64,000 nucleotides of DNA from Arthrospira sp. PCC 9108 (GTDB lineage Bacteria; Cyanobacteriota; Cyanobacteriia; Cyanobacteriales; Microcoleaceae): NCBI GenBank assembly GCA_016745315.1, contig CP066886.1, positions 4,526,501 through 4,590,500 of the forward strand, written 5' to 3'. Both the position numbers and the translations under genes were made by a program. Positions within the stretch are counted from its first letter, which is position 1. Each line of letters opens with the position of its first letter. The notes under the pieces are model-generated. The model saw only the letters and a list, made by a program, of their open reading frames with translations. It did not search any database and was not told where the DNA came from. Positions 29,225 to 39,682 of the stretch are shown piece after piece.

Positions 29225-29463
29225 AACAGCCCGTTAAAAAATGTAATAATGCCTTAATAATGCTTTAATGAATGGATGTCAGTCCTGTAGGGGTAGATGA
29301 AATGGCTTTCCTGCGGTGCAGGCTCCAAGGGTCTGTAAGGACTGGGAAACAACCATAGTCCCTACAGATTAAATTTGACCCCGCCTAGTAGGGGTCGAGA
29401 GAGATGTCGCCATCTCCCCCTCCCATACAAAACCGTGCGTGAGACTTTCGCCTCACACGGCTC

Positions 29464-32194
29464 CTAGTCTGATTGCTCCATTGTGAGGGATACAGCTTTA
29501 GCGTTATCAAGCGCCGTTTTATCATCGCGGGTGTGGCGATGTAGTAGCTGAAGATTTTTGTATTCATCCTTTCCGCCTTGGCTTCGAGGTACAATGTGGT
29601 CTACTTCTACTAATTCCGATGGTGCGAAATACTGTCCACACCAGGTACATCTACCTTTTTGTTTTTTGAGTAGTTTTGCTACCCTGTTGGGCGTGTCGAT
29701 TGCTTGTCCTTTTCTGGTTGCCCAGTAAGTCCAGTTTCCGTCGTATGGTGTTGCATCGGGGCGTATAATGGTGTGTCTGACAGTCGGCGTGTAACTATGT
29801 TTCCATAGTGTTAATCCATCCTTAGTCTGGAACAACCAAGATTCATGTCTTTCTTTCCCATTACTAAGTCTAACCGTTCCATGACTGAAATAGTTTCTTC
29901 GCTTCTTGTAACTTGCCTTTCCGCATCTTGATACTGTCCATGCCCTTAACATTAACCAGACTATATGGTCTAGTTTATTGAAGGTCTCTGATGAGACTAC
30001 CGCTGAATAGTAGTTTGACCATCCTCGAATAATCGGGTTTAGCTTGCTAATCAGGGCTGATTGAGGTGCTGTTTTAATTTGTTTTATTACACCTTTAATC
30101 GCTTCTGTATGGACTTTAACTGCTTTTTTGCTGGGTTTTATGTTAGTTTTTAATCCTAACATTTTGTGGGGGGTTTTATTAAATAAGAAGCCTCATTTTC
30201 TTCTTCCCCCATGTTTCCCAGATTTATATTTTCCTACCGGGTATTGCCTGATATTAAATCCTAGAAAGTCGAACCCTGGTTCCTCTGTTTTTCCATCATA
30301 CTCAATACGTTTGAGCGTGTGACAGATTCGAGTCTTTTCAGGTTTTATTTCTAGTCCAACAGGTTTTAACCATTTGGAAATAGCAGTTTTGCACTGTTCA
30401 ATGATTTCAAGTGATGGGGATATTACTACAAAATCATCGGCGTATCTGATTGTTGTGGCTTGAACCACGTTTCTCTTTTTAGGATACATTGTTTCTATGA
30501 ACCTAACCATTCCCAACAGTGCGATGTTGGCGAGTATTGGACTTATTACCCCTCCCTGGGGTGTCCCTGTTTCTGTATCATCGAAAACGCCGTTATCTAG
30601 CACGCCTGCTTTGAGCCATTGTTTCAGGTCTCTCTTTAGACTGCTTGGACAATGAATTTTGGAAAGTAGGTATTCATGGTTCACGGTAAGAGCATTTCGC
30701 TATATGTTAGGGGTCGAGAATGGAGTCACCACCATCCCCTCCCATTCAGAACCATACGTGAAAGTTTCCCTTCATACGGCTCCTGGTGTGGATACCCTGT
30801 TTTGTCAAAGGAGCAGAATCAACAGACCTGCTTTTTACTTCGATGTTCAGAGCTATATGCAGCACGTAGTCTTTCAACTCGTCCTCGCCATTATACTCTT
30901 ACTGACCGCAGTATCTATATCCACACCGTGACAATTGGGCATATCCCAACCATGACAATTGGGCTTTAGCTTCTGGTCACATCCTTAGCCCTCTAAGCAT
31001 GCGCTTACATTTTTCACTAGTGCCTTGTGAATTGCATTACTCACTTGTTTATGGGCAGAGCATTAGAGGGGTTACAACGTTCCGATTATATGGGCATTCC
31101 ATCGTTAGATTTGTCCTATCGACCGGGGTACTTCTAAAGGTCTGTGTGGGTAGAATGCAGAATCCCCCACTTTTCCCCTTGCCCTTTTGGGCGCAGCGTG
31201 TCAACCTATTTCGCTGCTCGTGCTTTACGATGGTTCAAGTCGGACATTCGGTCTTCCTAATCATAGATGGTTGGCAGTGGTCGCGTCTTGGTAGTAGGTT
31301 CTACCTCACGCCTTCCGTTCCCCGCTTCTATCCTGGAGTTATGATTTCCAAAACTGGGGTGGCTATCGCCGTTACTCTCTACTCCCTGATTTCTCAGTTC
31401 GTTTATGACCTTGAGTTCCCTGCCTTGCTTAGTTACCTAAGCGTCGGGACATATAATCAGTTATGAGGATGCTCAGGAGAGGTCTCCTTATATCCAGATT
31501 CGGAGCTGGAATCCTCACCGGATAGTTATTTCGGGCATTTCAGCCCTATTTCATACCCGAACGTCTCGCACCTGCATCCAGTATGTAATAACCTCCTTTG
31601 TTTATACTTTGAAAGATTCTGGATATTGCATCATGGGCTGACCGTCCGGGTCGGAACCCATAGCTGTTGCTTTCAAATCTCGATTCCCATTCAGGTTCGA
31701 GTGCCGATTTAACCAAGGCTTGCCTAGCTCTATCCTGGATTGTGGGTATTCCTATTCCAGCTTTTTTCATCCATTCCGGGTTTTGGAATCCACACCCGTC
31801 GCAGTGGTTTTGCTTTGAGGTTTCCCTTAATGTTCTTAACAAGCTCAAACCTTTGTCTTGGAGAGATTACTCTTACTCCATCGACTCCAGCCGTTTTCTT
31901 GCCTTGACCCGCTTGGGGGGCGGGTTTATTAAGCTGACTGTTGGGAAGCATGGCTGACCGTGGAACCCGCCCCTACAGCCGCACTGCTAAGAGTCGGGCA
32001 TAATATGACTTCACCAATAGACGTTGCCACCTTCTTGCCTTTGCGTCCTGTCCCGATTTAGCTGCTTGAAATATCCTCTTTTGGAGCTTAAAGACGTATC
32101 GCTGAACCTTAGCCCAGTTGATACTTCTCCATCCATTCGTAGTCTTAGTAGGTCTCCGTTTATCGAAGCCTTTACCTTCTCTCGATTTCGTCAT
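29464..32194 (-). pseudogene. Intron D reverse transcriptase/maturase, frameshifted and interrupted
   Basis: The N-terminal 73 residues (32194-31973) end YYARLLAVRL-TAG. The downstream part starts at the ATG inside the palindrome (MLPNSQLNK, 31951) but shifts frame near DEK. The frame from 31848 carries GIPTIQDRARQALVKSALEP and stops at the nested intron. The frame from 30684 has RYADDFVVISPS, and the last part (30162-29464) has the thumb and HNH (CTWCGQYF, VDHIVPRSQGG). The two frame changes are the same as in intron A. The N-terminus differs from A and G, so the copy may be mosaic. Confidence 0.85.
30706..31571 (-). mobile_element. Group II intron E (ORF-less) nested in intron D
   Basis: 5' end GTGCGAGACG at 31571; domain V at about 30750-30783; 3' end CCCCTAAC at 30706. 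About 866 nt. The flanks rejoin the RT sequence of intron D between YYILDA and DIAKC, in the same orientation as D. This is a twintron arrangement, but the host ORF is frameshifted anyway. Confidence 0.87.
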
Positions 32195-32904
32195 TTTGAC
32201 TCCTACTCGACTCTATCCTTGCAATCAAACCGTGACCCGTTAGCATATCCCGTCCATTACAGCCGGGCGTTGGCTTCTGGTCACATCTCACCCCCTAATA
32301 GGCATACGCTTACACTTTTTCACTACTGACTCTCTCGACCAGATTATCAGAGCCTAAAAGGGTTTATAACGTTCCGTTTATATGGGCATTCCATCTTTAG
32401 ACTTGTCCTTTCCACCGAGGTACTTTTAAAGGTCTGTGTAGGTAGCTTACAAATACTCCTACTTTTCCCTTTGCTCTTTTGAGCGCAGCGTATCAACCTA
32501 TTTCGCTGCTTATTATTTACGATGGTTCAAGTCGGAACATTCAGATTTCCTTAGTCATGGATGGTTGGCAGTGGTCGGATTATTGGGAATAGGTTTCCCT
32601 CACGCCTTCCGTTCCCCGCTTCAATCTGACGGGTTGTGTATCCTGAAACTGGGGGTGGCTATCGCCGTTACTCTTTCCCACAATCGCCCAAGTGGTTTTA
32701 ATCCTCCATGTTGTATAATTGAGTATTGCGATTTTCTTTGTGGGATTGACCTTGAGTTCCCTGCCTTGCTTTCGCTTTGGGACATATAAACAGTTATGAG
32801 GATGGTCAGGAGTGCGCTCCTTATATTCAACCAAGGGGTTGAAATCCTCACCAAGCGGTTATTTCGGGTATTGCAACCCTATTTCATGCCTGAACGTCTC
32901 GCAC

Positions 32905-32947
32905 TTGTAAAGATCAAGTAACATAACACAGACAAACTGCATCGATC
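32905..32947 (+). promoter_or_regulatory. petC leader truncated by intron D
   Basis: Only 43 bp (TTGTAAAGATCAAGTAACAT and following) separate the end of intron D from the petC ATG. TAACAT or TAAAGAT could act as a -10 element, but any -35 or upstream regulator site must now lie inside the intron. No good Shine-Dalgarno is seen. Confidence 0.4.
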
Positions 32948-33487
32948 ATGACTCAAATTTCTGCTAACTCTGATGTTCCGAGTATGGGACGTCGCCAATT
33001 TATGAATCTGCTGACCTTTGGTTCAGCAACCGGGGTGGCCCTAGGTGCGCTGTATCCCTTCGTCAAATATTTTATTCCTCCTTCAACTGGGGGAGCAGGT
33101 GGCGGTGTGATCGCCAAAGATGCTTTGGGTAATGATGTGGTAGCCAGCCAATTTGTGGCTACTCATAATGTAGGCGATCGCGTCTTGGCTCAAGGTCTCA
33201 AAGGTGATCCTACCTACCTAGTGATTGAAAATGATGGCAACCTGGCTGAATATGGCTTGAATGCGGTCTGTACTCACCTAGGTTGTGTGGTTCCCTGGAA
33301 CAGCAGCGAGAATAAATTTATCTGTCCCTGTCACGGTTCCCAGTATGATGCTACTGGTAAGGTAGTGCGTGGTCCGGCTCCCCTGTCCTTGGCGCTGGTT
33401 CACACCGAAGTTGTGGACGACAAAGTAAGTTTCATTCCCTGGACTGAAACTGATTTCCGCACCAATGAAGCTCCCTGGTGGGCTTAA
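32948..33487 (+). CDS. petC: Cytochrome b6f Rieske iron-sulfur protein
   Basis: A 179-residue Rieske protein of the cytochrome b6f complex, passing electrons from plastoquinol to cytochrome f in the thylakoid membrane. One N-terminal TM anchor (about residues 20-43) follows a twin-Arg motif (GRRQFMNLL). The 2Fe-2S ligands are in CTHLGC (C108, H110) and CPCHGS (C126, H129), with the disulfide cysteines C113 and C128. The length is standard. petA follows 86 bp later; the pair is the usual cyanobacterial petCA operon. Confidence 0.97.
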   Translation: MTQISANSDVPSMGRRQFMNLLTFGSATGVALGALYPFVKYFIPPSTGGAGGGVIAKDALGNDVVASQFVATHNVGDRVLAQGLKGDPTYLVIENDGNLAEYGLNAVCTHLGCVVPWNSSENKFICPCHGSQYDATGKVVRGPAPLSLALVHTEVVDDKVSFIPWTETDFRTNEAPWWA

Positions 33488-33573
33488 TTGAGACTCAGGG
33501 GGGGATGGATAATATCTATCCCCAATCTGTGATCTAATGATAATTTACATTTTGAGAGAGATAGAACATTCCG

Positions 33574-34563
33574 ATGTCAAACACTGACCGATTCGCAATT
33601 CTGCGTCGTGGCATTGGGGCAACTTTGCGGGTGTTATTAGTTGCAGTGGCAACCGCAGGGCTGTTCCTAGCCGGGGATTTGGTATTACCCCAAAGTGCTG
33701 CGGCTTATCCTTTCTGGGCTCAGGAAACTGCCCCAGAAACTCCTAGAGAAGCTACAGGCCGTATTGTTTGTGCTAACTGCCACTTGGCTGCTAAACCTAC
33801 AGAAGTAGAGGTTCCCCAGTCTGTCTTACCTGATACTGTGTTTAAGGCTGTGGTGAAAATCCCCTATGATACTAATTTACAGCAGGTGTTGGGTGATGGT
33901 AGCAAAGGCGCTCTGAATGTGGGAGCGGTGTTGATGCTTCCAGAAGGCTTTAAAATTGCTCCTGCCGATCGCATTCCTGAAGAGATGGCCGAAGAAGTCG
34001 GTGGTCTTTACTTCCAACCCTACAGTGCTGATCAAGAAAATGTGGTGATTGTTGGTCCAATTCCTGGCGATCAATACCAAGAAATTGTCTTCCCGGTTCT
34101 GTCTCCAGACCCAGCTACTGATAAGTCTATCCACTTTGGTAAATATGCCATCTACGCTGGCGGAAACCGGGGTCGCGGTCAACTGTACCCGGCCGGTAAT
34201 GCCAGCAATAACACGGTTTATAAAGCCTCTGTGGGTGGAACTATCACCGAAATTACTCAGGAAGAGTATGTTGGCTACCAGGTCACTATCACTACTGCTG
34301 AGGGCGATTCTGTGGTGGAAACTGTGCCTCCTGGTCCTGAGTTGATTGTTTCTGAGGGTCAACCTGTGGCGGCTGGTGATTCATTAACCAATAATCCTAA
34401 TGTGGGTGGCTTTGGTCAAGATGATACTGAAATCGTACTCCAAAGTTCGACTCGGATTCAAGGTCTACTGGCATTTTTTGCCCTGGTGATGCTAACTCAG
34501 ATTCTGTTAGTTCTCAAGAAAAAACAAGTGGAAAAAGTCCAAGCGGCTGAGATGAATTTCTAA
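33574..34563 (+). CDS. petA: Apocytochrome f
   Basis: A 329-residue precursor. The signal peptide ends before YPFWAQ (Tyr at about residue 45 becomes the N-terminus and an axial haem ligand). The c-haem site is VCANCH (C66, C69, H70), and a C-terminal TM helix LLAFFALVMLTQILLVL anchors it in the thylakoid. It receives electrons from the Rieske protein and reduces plastocyanin or cytochrome c6. Co-directional with petC; full-length and intact. Confidence 0.97.
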   Translation: MSNTDRFAILRRGIGATLRVLLVAVATAGLFLAGDLVLPQSAAAYPFWAQETAPETPREATGRIVCANCHLAAKPTEVEVPQSVLPDTVFKAVVKIPYDTNLQQVLGDGSKGALNVGAVLMLPEGFKIAPADRIPEEMAEEVGGLYFQPYSADQENVVIVGPIPGDQYQEIVFPVLSPDPATDKSIHFGKYAIYAGGNRGRGQLYPAGNASNNTVYKASVGGTITEITQEEYVGYQVTITTAEGDSVVETVPPGPELIVSEGQPVAAGDSLTNNPNVGGFGQDDTEIVLQSSTRIQGLLAFFALVMLTQILLVLKKKQVEKVQAAEMNF

Positions 34564-34691
34564 TTCTGGCTGTCCATTGGCTTCAACGTTGAAAGTCAGG
34601 GGGTAGGGTCTGATAATTAATAGTTGTTAATTGTGGATTCTGCCTCCGGCTTTCTCACTGGAAATTAAGCAAATTTATCAAGTTTTTACAA

Positions 34692-35553
34692 GTGGCGATC
34701 GCAACGGATACAATTAAAGCGGGAAAATTCGACTGGTTTTATCGGGAAATTAATCGGGAAGTTATCGATAAACCGCCTATATTATTTTTACATGGGTTAA
34801 TTTCTCACGCGTTACAGTTGGACTGTAATTATGGAGGAAGTAGGCGAGAAAGGATACAAGTGCGATCGCACCCGACTGGCTGGGTTCTGGATATTCTGAG
34901 AAACCAGACAACAAGACAACCACGAGATTTTCCCTATACTCCAGATGCGTATATTCAATCCCCGCCAGAGTTTTTAAATGCTCTCCAATTAACTAAGTTT
35001 TATTTGGTGGTTCAAGGTTTCTTGGGTTCGGTGGGTTTACAATATGCCCTGCGACACCCAGAAAAAATTGAACGGCTGTTAATATTAAATACCCCCGTCT
35101 CAGGTGAGGGCAAAATTACCCTGGAAAATCAAACAGATGGCATTGCCTTTTATGGGTATATTAGGATGACTCAAGACCCGTTATTAGTCGATCGCACTCT
35201 GGAGGGGGGAAGCGGTTATGTGATTGAAGATAAGGAGCGAGATGTCTATCGCCGTCCGTTTCTCAAGTCCTCCTCTACGGGGCGGGCGCTCATGGCAACC
35301 ATTAAGAACCTACAATTGAATTGGTCTATGGAAGAAATTGTCTCAGGCTTCCCCAAATGGTTGCATACCATAGAGATGATCTGGGGGACTGCTGACCCTT
35401 GGCTAGATCTGTCTATGGCGGAAAGTTTTGCCCTTGAAGAGGGGAGGGGCAATATTGGTTAAACTAGATAAGGCTGGACATTATCCCCAAGACCATTGGC
35501 CCCAAGAAATCACCGAATCCCTACTGCTATTCCTGCGAAAAAAAGCACTCTGA
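34692..35553 (+). pseudogene. Alpha/beta hydrolase, multiply frameshifted
   Basis: The longest frame (256 codons from GTG 34692) has LFLHGL and VVQGFLGSVGLQYALRHPEKIERLLILNTP. The segment between about 34830 and 34930 is out of frame: the true IAPDWLGSGYSEKPDN is read in another frame. The expected C-terminal VKLDKAGHYPQDHWP is read one base over and ends at TGA 35551. At least three frame changes, so it is a pseudogene or a badly read region. Relatives are haloalkane dehalogenase-like hydrolases common in cyanobacteria. Confidence 0.82.
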
Positions 35554-35658
35554 ACTCCTATGGTGACGCTTCGACCCCATGGCGGATCTAGTTTTGGGGT
35601 TGGGGAATACAGCTAATCGTCACCTCGTCCGTAGATTTTCTATATACTACTGTCCAAT

Positions 35659-36753
35659 ATGACTGAAACATCCCCGAATCCGAAATTTACACCCCCAGTG
35701 GTCGAAAGTAATGTAGACCAACAAGCCTTGACGGGGCAACTTAGACGCAAAGAAGGCAGTTGGGTCGAGTGGGGTCAGGCTTGTGCTACTCTGCAAAAGT
35801 GCGGTAAAAATTCTGGCGAGATTTTTGAGGATACTGGTTTTGAACCTGTGCAACAAAATCAGGTAATTGTGGCTTCCCAGGTTTACCAGTCCATGGTTAA
35901 GGGGGAAACCTCCGAGAAGGTGCGATCGCATTTTTGGCAAAAAGGCAGCGATATCCTTTATGAACTTCGCATCCTCACCCAACCCCTGCGGGTGGCGGCG
36001 GCGGCGTTGATTCTGGAGTACAATTTAGATGCTGATGAGGCCAGAAATATTGCTAGAGCGCTGAAAGATTTTTCCCTGCTGCGGGGTATCGAGTCAGGAT
36101 TTTCTACTGATGCGGGGGATATGGTGGCCTATTATTTCGCGAAATTGGCTCGCCAACAAAAGGATATTCAGGAGCGATCGCGCCTGATTGCTAAGGGTCT
36201 AAAATTTGTTAAATCTGCAGCGGCTAGAAGCGAGCTAGAACAGCTTTTAACTGATTTTACGGTGTCCTCTCCCAAAACTGCCCCTCGCCTGCCAGTGTAT
36301 CGTTTAGAGGAATCTGAGGAACTTCCTTGTATTATGCCTGTGGTGGGGAGGTTACCCCTGAACAGGGAGGATTTGCAAGCTGTTCGGTGGTGTGAGGCGA
36401 TCGAACCTTTTGGAATGATCAAATTTACGGGCTCAGGTGCGAGTCTGGCTTTACCAGGTTGGCAGGTAGTCCGAAATTCTGAGGACCCGGTGGTGATTTT
36501 ATGCCCAAGCGATCAGCTTCCTACTCCTCTTCCTGGTTGTCAGGTTGAGGAAGTAGTTGCAGTCATTGATCGCGCCGCCAGGACATGGCAAGCAGACAGT
36601 TATTTTCTAGTGGAGGTTGAGGGTCAACTAGAATTGCAGTGGTTTGAGGAAAAACCAGAAGCGCCTCTGCTAGGCCGGGTAGTTCTGATTTTGCGTCCGA
36701 AACGGATTGTCGATGAAAATCAGATGACGGATATTTGGCAAGTTGAGGAGTAG
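35659..36753 (+). CDS. raf1: RuBisCO accumulation factor 1 (Raf1)
   Basis: A 364-residue soluble chaperone that brackets RbcL dimers during form I RuBisCO assembly. The N-terminal helical domain (WVEWGQACATLQKCG, YELRILTQPLRVAAAALIL) and the C-terminal beta dimerisation domain (LPVYRLEESEELPCIMPVVG, LPGWQVV) match Raf1, and the length is typical. Stands alone between the hydrolase pseudogene and a minus-strand gene. No frame problem. Confidence 0.92.
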   Translation: MTETSPNPKFTPPVVESNVDQQALTGQLRRKEGSWVEWGQACATLQKCGKNSGEIFEDTGFEPVQQNQVIVASQVYQSMVKGETSEKVRSHFWQKGSDILYELRILTQPLRVAAAALILEYNLDADEARNIARALKDFSLLRGIESGFSTDAGDMVAYYFAKLARQQKDIQERSRLIAKGLKFVKSAAARSELEQLLTDFTVSSPKTAPRLPVYRLEESEELPCIMPVVGRLPLNREDLQAVRWCEAIEPFGMIKFTGSGASLALPGWQVVRNSEDPVVILCPSDQLPTPLPGCQVEEVVAVIDRAARTWQADSYFLVEVEGQLELQWFEEKPEAPLLGRVVLILRPKRIVDENQMTDIWQVEE

Positions 36754-36810
36754 GGCCCGTCAAACTCTTGCACCCAGAAATAGAGGCGATCGCGATCTAG
36801 CTATAGGATG

Positions 36811-37578
36811 TTAACGAGAACGACGCGATCGCATATTAGGGGGCAAAAAGTCAGCAGGTTCTTCCTCAATCCGATAAGGCCAGATATCAATAGGTTGAAT
36901 TGAATAACGTTTCAACTCAGACCGACGATTAGATTGAGTCACCATCACCACTAAAGCGATCGCAAAAATACTACCACCCAAGACCACAGCCAGAATCACC
37001 CCCACCAGAAACCATAGCATAGCAGTTGGCAATCCATTGGAGCCAGAATTGCCTTGAGACAAGCGGTTTTGATCCAGAGTCAAATTACTAACCCGACGCT
37101 CCTGTTCTTGCAGTTGCATAGTCAGGCGTTCATTTTGCATTCGCTGCTGTTCAAGCTGAGTTGTAAGAGTTTCAATTTGAACCCGATGTCGCTCCAGTTG
37201 ACTCGTTAGTTGGTCAATCTGAACCCGATGTCGTTCCAGTTGAGTAGTGATTTGTTGATTAGTCGTTTGTTGTCTTTCCCATTCTCGAAGTACATGAGAC
37301 CCAGAACTTGAGGAATCAGAGGAACTAGGTGGGGGAGGTAAAGGAAAGGTGGGGATCGGAATCTGCCCATTGGGAAACGTCCCTAATGTTGACTCCGACA
37401 CATTAGGCGGTGGCGGGAGAATTCCAGATGGGAAACTTGGGGGTGATGGTTCATCCTTTCCTAAAGACGATTGGTTACTCAAAAATAACCATGCGAATAG
37501 GAGTAGCATGGCTACCATTAAGGTAAACACACATCCCCATAAAAACCCCGTAGTCGGACTCATGCGTTTGGATTTCAC
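36811..37578 (-). CDS. Coiled-coil membrane protein, unknown
   Basis: A 255-residue protein: an N-terminal TM helix (about 13-33), a Pro/Ser-rich linker (PPPPNVSESTLG, LPPPPSSSDSSSSG), a coiled coil built of near-repeats QLERHRVQIDQLTSQ and QLERHRVQIETLTTQ, then a second TM helix (about 187-213, MLWFLVGVILAVVLGG) and a short charged tail. Both termini would face the cytoplasm, with the coiled coil in the periplasm or lumen. I do not recognise the family. Confidence 0.75.
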   Translation of the reverse strand: MKSKRMSPTTGFLWGCVFTLMVAMLLLFAWLFLSNQSSLGKDEPSPPSFPSGILPPPPNVSESTLGTFPNGQIPIPTFPLPPPPSSSDSSSSGSHVLREWERQQTTNQQITTQLERHRVQIDQLTSQLERHRVQIETLTTQLEQQRMQNERLTMQLQEQERRVSNLTLDQNRLSQGNSGSNGLPTAMLWFLVGVILAVVLGGSIFAIALVVMVTQSNRRSELKRYSIQPIDIWPYRIEEEPADFLPPNMRSRRSR

Positions 37579-37763
37579 ACTTAGGCAGCTATAAGAGAAT
37601 TCCAGGTTAAATCCTTTTCAACAGCCTAATGGCCTATCTAGGGTGATCAGTAGAAGAGAGACTTGCCATTGGACATCATGTACATCTCTGAATCTAACTG
37701 CTTACGAATCTAACCGAGTTGCATATTAACACGAAGCGTTTACCGTTGTCTTGGAATTGTATA

Positions 37764-38375
37764 GCACAAGACAGAAAAGTTAGGACGTATAATGGCAAGG
37801 ATATCTACAGAAGACCCAAAAGGCCAGCCCCCTACAGTTACGACCTTAGACAAAAAGTTATTAATGCAATTGAACTAGACGGTATACCCAAAACCGAAGC
37901 CAGTCAAGTTTTCCATGTCAGCAGGAACACCATCAATCTCTGGCTGCAAAGAAAAGAACACACCGGCGACTTCCTCCCTAAACTTAATCGCCCACCTGGT
38001 CATAGCCACTAAATTACCGACTGGCACAAATTCAAGGCTTTTGCCTAAGAGCATGGCGACAAAACCTCCGCTCAGATGGCTCAACTTTGGGATGACGACA
38101 TCTCTCCTCGCACCATATCCAGAGCCTTGAAGAAAATTGGCTTCACCAGAAAAAAAACTTACGGCTACCAAGAACGTGATGAGCAACAGCGAGAGGAGTT
38201 TATTGCTCATATTGAAAAGATGGAGCCGGAAGAGTTGGTTTACCTCGATGAAGCTGGCATGAATAGTCAAGACTCGGATTATCCTTATGGTTACTGCGAG
38301 GAAGGACAACGCTTCGATGCCCTCAAATCCGGGAAGAGGCAGGGCAGGATGAGCATGATTGCGGCATGGTGTTAT
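37764..38375 (+). mobile_element. IS630-family copy 3, 3'-truncated, transposase broken
   Basis: Starts with the family left end GCACAAGACAG after TA. The transposase has lost its usual ATG (AGGCCAGCC instead of ATGCCAGCC) and has a TAA near 38010, after PPGHSH. The later part, 38076 onward, has the eight-A in-frame junction and VYLDEAGMN. At 38375 it is cut by IS630 copy 4 at a TA inside the gene; its remainder is not found on the other side. Inactive. Confidence 0.87.
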
Positions 38376-38545
38376 AGCACTAGTCAATACGGTTAGGACG
38401 CAGCCTTGAGAACATAATCCATGGCATCATGGAGAGAATCAAACTGCTCACGTGCAATGGCGAATGCGGGCTTTCAACCACGACCAACATTTCTCTATCT
38501 TGTTGAGGTCTGGCGAATAAGGCGGAAGATAGAGTAAACGGCATG

Positions 38546-39428
38546 GTGCGAGACGTTTAGGAGTCAAATAAGGCTGCAATGCCTGAAATAACCTCCGAGT
38601 GGGACTTTCACCCCTTGGTGAAATATAAGGGACTCGTACCCTGACCATCCCATAACTGTTTATATGTCCCAACGTTTGGTATAGAAATATACAAAACAAG
38701 GCAGGGAACTCAAGGTCAAAACGCCAAACTGGAAATATTAATGATTCCTTAACAATTGCGTTGAGAGTAACGGCGATAGCCACCCCCAGTTTTGGGAATC
38801 ATAACCCCAGGATTGAAGCGGGGAACGGAAGGCGTGAAGTAGAACCTACTACCAAATGCGACCACTGCCAACCATCCATGATTAGGGAAACCGAATGTCC
38901 GGCTTGAACCATCGTAATTATTCAGCAGCGAAACAGGTTGATACGCTGCGTTCAAAAGAGCAAGGGGAAAAGTAGGGTAATCATGACATCACCTACACAG
39001 ACTTTTAAAAGTACCCCGGTGGATAGGACAAATCTAAAGATGGAATGCCCGTATAAACGGAACGTTTAAACCCCCTTTTAGGCTCTCAAGTGGCAGGATG
39101 TACCTGCACAGTAGTGAAAGTGTAAGCGTATACCTTTAAGGGGAAAGGATGTGACTGAAAGCCGATGCCTAACTGTAATGGTTAGGATATGCCCACTAGT
39201 CACGGTGTGGATATAGAGACTGCGACAATTAGGAGTGTTTACGACGAAAGCGAGTTTAAAGACTACGATGTTGTATTTAGCTCTAAAAGTTGAAGTCACA
39301 AAGCAGGAAGTTGTTACCCTGTTCCCGATGTCAAAAGGGGTATCCACATCAGGAGCCGTGTGATGTGAAAGTATCAAGCACGGTTTTGAATTGGAGTTGG
39401 GGAAGGCGACTTCCCTTTCGACCATAAC
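38546..39428 (+). mobile_element. Group II intron F (ORF-less, antisense in IS630 copy 4)
   Basis: 5' end GTGCGAGACG at 38546; domain V at about 39353-39387 (GAGCCGTGTGATG pairing with AAGCACGGTTTTG); 3' end CGACCATAAC at 39428. About 883 nt, no ORF. The flanks rejoin the transposase coding sequence with one substitution. It is opposite to the host gene, so it is not removable from the transposase mRNA. Confidence 0.87.
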
Positions 39429-39682
39429 GAGCTGCCTCCACCAGTTCAGCAATCCGCCCCCCTTTATGAAACGTTGCATTGTCCAATACTAGAGTCTGAC
39501 CTGGCTTCAATGTTGGAATTAAGATAAACTCCAACCACAACTCAAACACTGTCCGATTACAACAACCCTCAAAGGTAAAGGGAGATTAGGGGTCGAGATA
39601 GACCTCACGGTCTACCCCTCCCATTCAAAACCGTACTTGATACTTTCACCTCATACGGCTCCTAGTCTGATTGTTCCATTTG

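Larger units (their letters stand above)
27903..29268 (+). pseudogene. Second tnpB, C-terminal part split by antisense intron
   Basis: The left part (27903-28148) has VRNRKLAKSIYDAGWSTF and a zinc ribbon CSNCG...CSHCGYLAARD. The right part (29062-29268) resumes NAAVNILKRGLATAGHAG and ends past the right-end hairpin. Joining them across the intron at 28149-29061 gives the standard ARDVNAAVNIL motif with the last RuvC Asp. The intron is on the opposite strand, so it cannot be spliced from this mRNA, and the N-terminal two-thirds of the gene is missing. Inactive. Confidence 0.85.
29388..32904 (-). mobile_element. Group II intron D with decayed RT, containing a nested intron
   Basis: 5' end GTGCGAGACG at 32904, only 43 bp upstream of the petC start; domain V at about 29430-29463 on the minus strand; 3' end near 29388 (CTCGACCCCTAC). 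Intron E (30706-31571) is nested in its ORF, giving a total span of 3.5 kb. The palindromic insert is at about 31915-31976. The exact 3' base is uncertain by a few positions because the empty site is not present here. Confidence 0.85.
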
